Shown piece after piece: positions 5,789-8,934 of a DNA stretch of 8,934 nucleotides. This DNA is from Clostridiales bacterium. Its GTDB lineage: Bacteria; Bacillota; Clostridia; Peptostreptococcales; Natronincolaceae. Each line of letters opens with the position of its first letter. Position 1 is the stretch's first letter. The notes below the pieces were generated by a model, which was given only the letters and a program-made list of their open reading frames with translations, ran no database searches and was not told the DNA's origin. The position numbers and the translations under genes are program-made. The DNA lies in the NCBI GenBank assembly GCA_012800145.1, contig JAAZJW010000079.1, positions 1 to 8,934 on the forward strand, read 5' to 3'.

Positions 5789-7195
5789 TTGGAAAGCAAC
5801 AGAAAAATGGTTCATATAATAATACTCATGAGCATTTTATTTCTGAGTATAATAATATATTTAACATATATCCAAATATTCAGGGCGGAGAGCATAGCAC
5901 AAAATCCTTACAACAAAAGACAATGGGCCATAGAAGATAAAACCATAAGGGGGTCCATTTATGACCGTAACGGTATTGTTTTGGCCGAGACAAGGGTGTC
6001 GGAGGATGGCACGATGGAAAGACTGTATAACTATGACGGATTATACAGTCACGCCATAGGGTATAGTTCCAAACAATATGGCAAAACAGGAATAGAATTT
6101 TACTATAATAATGATCTCCTATCATTAACAGGCGATAATACTGTTGCTAAAATCAAGGAAACTGTTATCGGGCAGCCTATTGAGGGCCATGACTTATCAC
6201 TCACGCTGGATCATAAATTACAAAAAAAAGCGGAACAATTATTAAGGGGGAAAACAGGTTCTATTGTGGCTATGAATCCCAAAACCGGGGAAGTTCTGGC
6301 AATGGTAAGCAAGCCGGATTATAATCCGAACAACTTGGCAGTGGAATGGGAAGGACTTGTAGACGATGAAAGGAGTCCCCTACTTAACAGAAGTCTTGCG
6401 GGGCTATATCCACCGGGGTCCATATATAAACTTATTATAACTGCGTCTGTATTGGAAAACCCTGAGATGGACACTAATTATAACTGTACGGGCACTATTA
6501 CCATAGATGGATACACCCTGACGGATTTCAATAAAAAAGGACACGGTTTTTTAGACCTGGAACGATCTGTAATCCTATCCTGCAACACAAATTTTGCAAG
6601 GATGGGGGTAGAGCTGGGGGGTAAAAATGTTACACAGATGTCCAAAAGGTTTATGATGGGCAAAACACCGGGTGGGGACATGCCTATTGTGGAAAGCCGT
6701 TATCCCTATGGTGAAAACATGAAACCCACCGACTTGGCCACAGTTTCCATAGGCCAGGGAAGGTTACTGGTAACCCCTATACACATGGCTGCTGTGGCTT
6801 CTACCTTTGCTAATAAGGGAACCATGATGGCACCATATATAGTAGAAAAGGTAAAAAATGCTGAAGGAATGGTTGTGATGATGGCCGAAAACCGGGGTAC
6901 TCAGGTGATTTCAGACGATATAGCTGATGAAATAACAGATATGATGGTTGCGGTCGTAAGAGAGGGAACCGGAAGAAATGCGCGTATTTATGGTGTAAAC
7001 GTGGCGGGTAAAACAGGTACGGCTCAAAATGAAACGGGGATAGATCATTCCTGGTTTGTAGGGTTTGCTCCTGCAGAAAATCCCAAAATAGCGGTTGCGG
7101 TTATACTGGAATCGGAGGGCAAAACCGGAGGAGAAGCGGCAGCGCCGATTGCCAGGGAGGTTTTAGTTGAAGGATTGAAGGGTGTTGACAGATGA
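5789..7195 (+). CDS. Class B penicillin-binding protein (transpeptidase)
   Basis: Cross-links peptidoglycan outside the membrane, as partner of the SEDS polymerase encoded directly upstream. One membrane anchor lies at about 8-29. The class B N-terminal motif RGSIYDRNGIVLAET is at 54-68. All three penicillin-binding motifs are present: SIYK with nucleophile S211 and K214, SCN (264-266), and KTG (408-410) in VAGKTGTAQNE. The 468-residue length is short, with a small N-terminal module, as in PbpA-like proteins; no PASTA repeats follow. The TTG start directly abuts the previous stop and fits the GGGAGG site at 5774-5779; the in-frame ATG at 5807 lies 27 bases from that site and is less likely. 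The stop overlaps the Sua5 gene by four bases. Confidence 0.95.
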   Translation: MESNRKMVHIIILMSILFLSIIIYLTYIQIFRAESIAQNPYNKRQWAIEDKTIRGSIYDRNGIVLAETRVSEDGTMERLYNYDGLYSHAIGYSSKQYGKTGIEFYYNNDLLSLTGDNTVAKIKETVIGQPIEGHDLSLTLDHKLQKKAEQLLRGKTGSIVAMNPKTGEVLAMVSKPDYNPNNLAVEWEGLVDDERSPLLNRSLAGLYPPGSIYKLIITASVLENPEMDTNYNCTGTITIDGYTLTDFNKKGHGFLDLERSVILSCNTNFARMGVELGGKNVTQMSKRFMMGKTPGGDMPIVESRYPYGENMKPTDLATVSIGQGRLLVTPIHMAAVASTFANKGTMMAPYIVEKVKNAEGMVVMMAENRGTQVISDDIADEITDMMVAVVREGTGRNARIYGVNVAGKTGTAQNETGIDHSWFVGFAPAENPKIAVAVILESEGKTGGEAAAPIAREVLVEGLKGVDR

Positions 7196-8298
7196 AAGAT
7201 ACAATCATTATAAAAATAGATACCGAAAACATAGATGATAAATTAATAGAAAAATGTGCCGGGATTTTGAGGGAGGGAGGCACAGTTGTTTTTCCTACGG
7301 AGACAGTGTACGGTTTAGGGGCAGATGCATTGAATCCGGAGGCTGTGAAAAAGATATTTAAGGCCAAGGGCAGGCCTTCCAATAATCCGTTGATAATACA
7401 CATCTCTAAGGCAGAGAATGTATTGCCCCTGGTAGAGGAAATCCCGGAAAAGGCACATGGGTTGATGAAAGAATTTTGGCCCGGCCCCCTGACTTTGATT
7501 TTCAAAAAGAGTGAAATTGTTCCACGTGAAACGAGCGGAGGACTTTCCACGGTAGCAATCAGAATACCGAACAATTCTATAGCTATCAAACTTATAGAAG
7601 AGGCGGGAGTACCTATAGCGGCACCGAGCGCAAATGTCTCCGGCAAATTAAGCCCTACCAAAGCGGAGCATGTTATGGAAGATTTAATGGGCAAGGTGGA
7701 CGCCATAATCGTTGGCGGGGATTGTAACATAGGCATAGAATCCACAGTCCTGGATATGACTGCTGAAACACCTATTATACTGCGACCGGGCACTGTTACA
7801 CGTGAAATGTTAGAAAGGGTTCTTGGAGAATCTCCTATTAATTTATCTATGGAAAATCCCAACAAGGTCAGGGGAGAATCTGATTCTCCGGGCACAAAAC
7901 ATATTCATTATTTGCCGGATGCTAAGATAACGGTTGTACAAGGGGATTTGGATGACATAGTTGCTAAAATAAACGAACTTAGAACCGAATATGAAAGGGA
8001 AGACAAAAAAATAGGTATAATCTGCACAGACGAAACCAAAAACAGATATGAAAAAAATATGAACCGAAATGGAGGAACCCTGAACAGACATGGAAAAAAT
8101 ATGGGAAGTGTTATAATTAAATCCCTGGGCAGTAGAAAATACCCTGAAACAATTGCGGTTAATCTATTTAAAGTATTGAGGGAGTTTGACAAAACGGACG
8201 CGGAAATTATTCTATGCGAATCGGTAAGCGATACGGGAATCGGACAAGCTATAATGGATAGATTGGAGAAGGTGGCTTCAACGATTGTTCAACAATAG
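7192..8298 (+). CDS. ywlC: Threonylcarbamoyl-AMP synthase, Sua5 type
   Basis: Makes threonylcarbamoyl-AMP from threonine, bicarbonate and ATP, the first step of t6A formation at position 37 of ANN-decoding tRNAs. The YrdC catalytic domain spans about 14-203: VVFPTETVYGLG (32-43), KAKGRPSNNPL (57-67), APSANVSG (144-151) and ESTVLD (183-188). The conserved linker GESDSPGTKHIHYLP (228-242) leads into the C-terminal Sua5 domain (about 247-366), ending DTGIGQAIMDRLEKVAS. This makes it the two-domain form, not short TsaC. Residues 284-304 are three tandem heptads (NRYEKNM, NRNGGTL, NRHGKNM), a probable extra loop in the Sua5 domain. GAAGGG at 7177-7182 is the ribosome site. The four-base overlap with the PBP gene couples it to the wall operon. 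Confidence 0.96.
   Translation: MKDTIIIKIDTENIDDKLIEKCAGILREGGTVVFPTETVYGLGADALNPEAVKKIFKAKGRPSNNPLIIHISKAENVLPLVEEIPEKAHGLMKEFWPGPLTLIFKKSEIVPRETSGGLSTVAIRIPNNSIAIKLIEEAGVPIAAPSANVSGKLSPTKAEHVMEDLMGKVDAIIVGGDCNIGIESTVLDMTAETPIILRPGTVTREMLERVLGESPINLSMENPNKVRGESDSPGTKHIHYLPDAKITVVQGDLDDIVAKINELRTEYEREDKKIGIICTDETKNRYEKNMNRNGGTLNRHGKNMGSVIIKSLGSRKYPETIAVNLFKVLREFDKTDAEIILCESVSDTGIGQAIMDRLEKVASTIVQQ
8041..8103 (+). repeat. Three tandem 21-bp repeats inside the Sua5 gene
   Basis: Units are 8041-8061, 8062-8082 and 8083-8103. Units 1 and 3 match at 19 of 21 bases; unit 2 is more diverged but keeps AAC at its start, an ATGGA block and a final TG. The period is exactly seven codons, so copy-number change would keep the frame. 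They encode NRYEKNM, NRNGGTL and NRHGKNM. Confidence 0.75.
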
Positions 8299-8318
8299 TT
8301 CCAAAGGGGAGGTCTTTT

Positions 8319-8840
8319 ATGCAAACTATTTTATTTGTATGTACGGGCAATACATGTAGGAGCGCTATGGCGGAGGCGCTTTTTAAACACATTCTGAAAA
8401 ATAGAAAGGACAAACTTAAAAATATTAAAGCGATATCCGCCGGTATATATGCATGGGAAGGCGATGGGGCATCGTTAGGAGCAATAGAGGTACTGAGGGA
8501 AAAGGGTATAGATGCTATGGAACACAGTTCCAGGCTCCTGACACCGGAGTTAGTTGAGGAGGCGGACCTTATTTTAACTATGACATCAAATCATAAAAGG
8601 GCCATATTGGATATATGTCCCGAAGTTAGGAAGAAAACATATACATTGAAAGAATATGTTTTTAATCATAATAGCAAAGGATCATACATATCAGACGGCA
8701 ATCTTTCGGTCGGCAACCTCGAGGGACTTGACCATGATATAAAGGACCCCTATGGCCAATCGGTAGATGTTTATCGCGAAAGTGCAGAAGAAATAGAAAA
8801 ATATTTACACATGTTAATTGATAGGCTTTCTTCAATGTAA
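8319..8840 (+). CDS. ywlE: Low-molecular-weight phosphatase, probable protein-arginine phosphatase
   Basis: Removes phosphate through a Cys nucleophile. The P-loop CTGNTCRS places C8 and R14 in the CX5R signature, and the general acid is D143 in DPYG (143-146). The residue before the second Cys is T12; in B. subtilis YwlE the matching Thr favours phosphoarginine, whereas tyrosine phosphatases of this fold usually have Ile. Arginine phosphatase is therefore more likely than tyrosine phosphatase; the McsB arginine kinase is not in this window. The protein is 173 residues against about 150 for YwlE. The excess includes roughly 117-139, a polar Gly/Asn/Ser-rich stretch before the DPYG loop. GGGGAGG at 8306-8312 is a strong ribosome site. 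The gene follows Sua5 by 20 bases, as in the ywlC-ywlE neighbourhood of Bacillus. Confidence 0.9.
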   Translation: MQTILFVCTGNTCRSAMAEALFKHILKNRKDKLKNIKAISAGIYAWEGDGASLGAIEVLREKGIDAMEHSSRLLTPELVEEADLILTMTSNHKRAILDICPEVRKKTYTLKEYVFNHNSKGSYISDGNLSVGNLEGLDHDIKDPYGQSVDVYRESAEEIEKYLHMLIDRLSSM

Positions 8841-8848
8841 GAAGAGAC

Positions 8849-8891
8849 TGGGGACAGCAAGCTATGTGAAAAAGCACTGTCCCCATTTTTT
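8849..8891 (+). terminator. Rho-independent terminator after the phosphatase gene
   Basis: TGGGGACAG (8849-8857) pairs perfectly with CTGTCCCCA (8877-8885) and is followed by six T (8886-8891). The 19-base loop is long but can add a small inner stem (GCT 8861-8863 with AGC 8873-8875). It begins nine bases after the stop and should end the operon that starts near 3795. GGGGACAG/CTGTCCCC arms resemble scattered palindromes I recall from clostridial genomes, so it may also be a repeat put to use as a terminator. Confidence 0.85.
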
Positions 8892-8905
8892 ATCATTGCT
8901 ATGAA

Positions 8906-8934
8906 GGCCCCACATTTTTGTCATCCTGAGACGA
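8906..8934 (+). repeat. Long-form interspersed repeat, copy 3 (cut by window end)
   Basis: Positions 8911-8934 are identical to 1-24, and the preceding GGCCCC extends the edge shared with the inverted copy at 2486-2526. Orientation is the same as copies 1 and 2. Only the first half is visible; the ACGA at the end marks it as long form rather than short form. Confidence 0.85.

Noticed and set aside
5807..5809. ATG as the start of the PBP gene
   Set aside because: It is 27 bases from the GGGAGG ribosome site, whereas the TTG at 5789 is nine bases away and abuts the preceding stop.
7101..7895. Open frame of 264 codons on the - strand
   Set aside because: It lies wholly opposite the PBP and Sua5 genes, shows no recognisable family motif, and has no intergenic space of its own. 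It is a coding shadow.
8284..8296. Palindrome ATTGTTCAACAAT at the end of the Sua5 gene as a terminator or operator
   Set aside because: A one-base loop cannot fold as a hairpin, no T-run follows, and it is mostly coding sequence.

Overview
The window looks like chromosomal DNA of a low-to-moderate-GC Gram-positive anaerobe of the Clostridia type. The evidence is strong GGAGG-type ribosome sites, TTG starts, AT-rich codon use, a Firmicutes-type arginine-phosphatase gene, and the clustering of yqhQ, prmC, prfA, a Sua5 gene and ywlE. In Bacillus subtilis, prfA, prmC, ywlC and ywlE also lie close together. No genus can be named from the sequence. All eight core genes and one accessory gene are on the + strand; none is broken.

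Layout. Positions 1-313 are a non-coding leader packed with repeats: a long interspersed repeat, a hairpin made of two opposed short repeats, and a tandem duplication whose second copy supplies the ribosome site of yqhQ. yqhQ (314-1264) overlaps prmC (1258-2124). A 375-bp unit follows (2137-2511): a GIY-YIG nuclease gene enclosed by inverted copies of the same interspersed repeat, lying between prmC and its substrate gene prfA. prfA (2614-3687) has its own promoter and a strong terminator. A second block, 3795-7195, encodes a membrane-anchored FHA protein, a SEDS glycan polymerase and a class B penicillin-binding protein. It runs without a gap into a Sua5-type threonylcarbamoyl-AMP synthase (7192-8298) and an arginine/tyrosine-phosphatase-family protein (8319-8840), ending at a terminator (8849-8891). 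The window closes in another copy of the long repeat, whose visible part is identical to the first 24 bases of the window.

How the genes work together. PrmC methylates the GGQ glutamine of PrfA. Sua5 makes the intermediate for t6A on ANN-decoding tRNAs. These genes plus the probable arginine phosphatase form a translation and protein-quality group. The FHA-SEDS-PBP trio is a cell-wall synthesis module that may be tuned by Thr phosphorylation. The SEDS protein carries an unusual loop of about 110 residues that is acidic and Ser/Thr-rich, a possible docking site for the FHA protein encoded next to it.

The most unusual features are the repeat-bounded GIY-YIG cassette, the SEDS loop, a three-copy 21-bp repeat inside the Sua5 gene, and the duplicated yqhQ leader.
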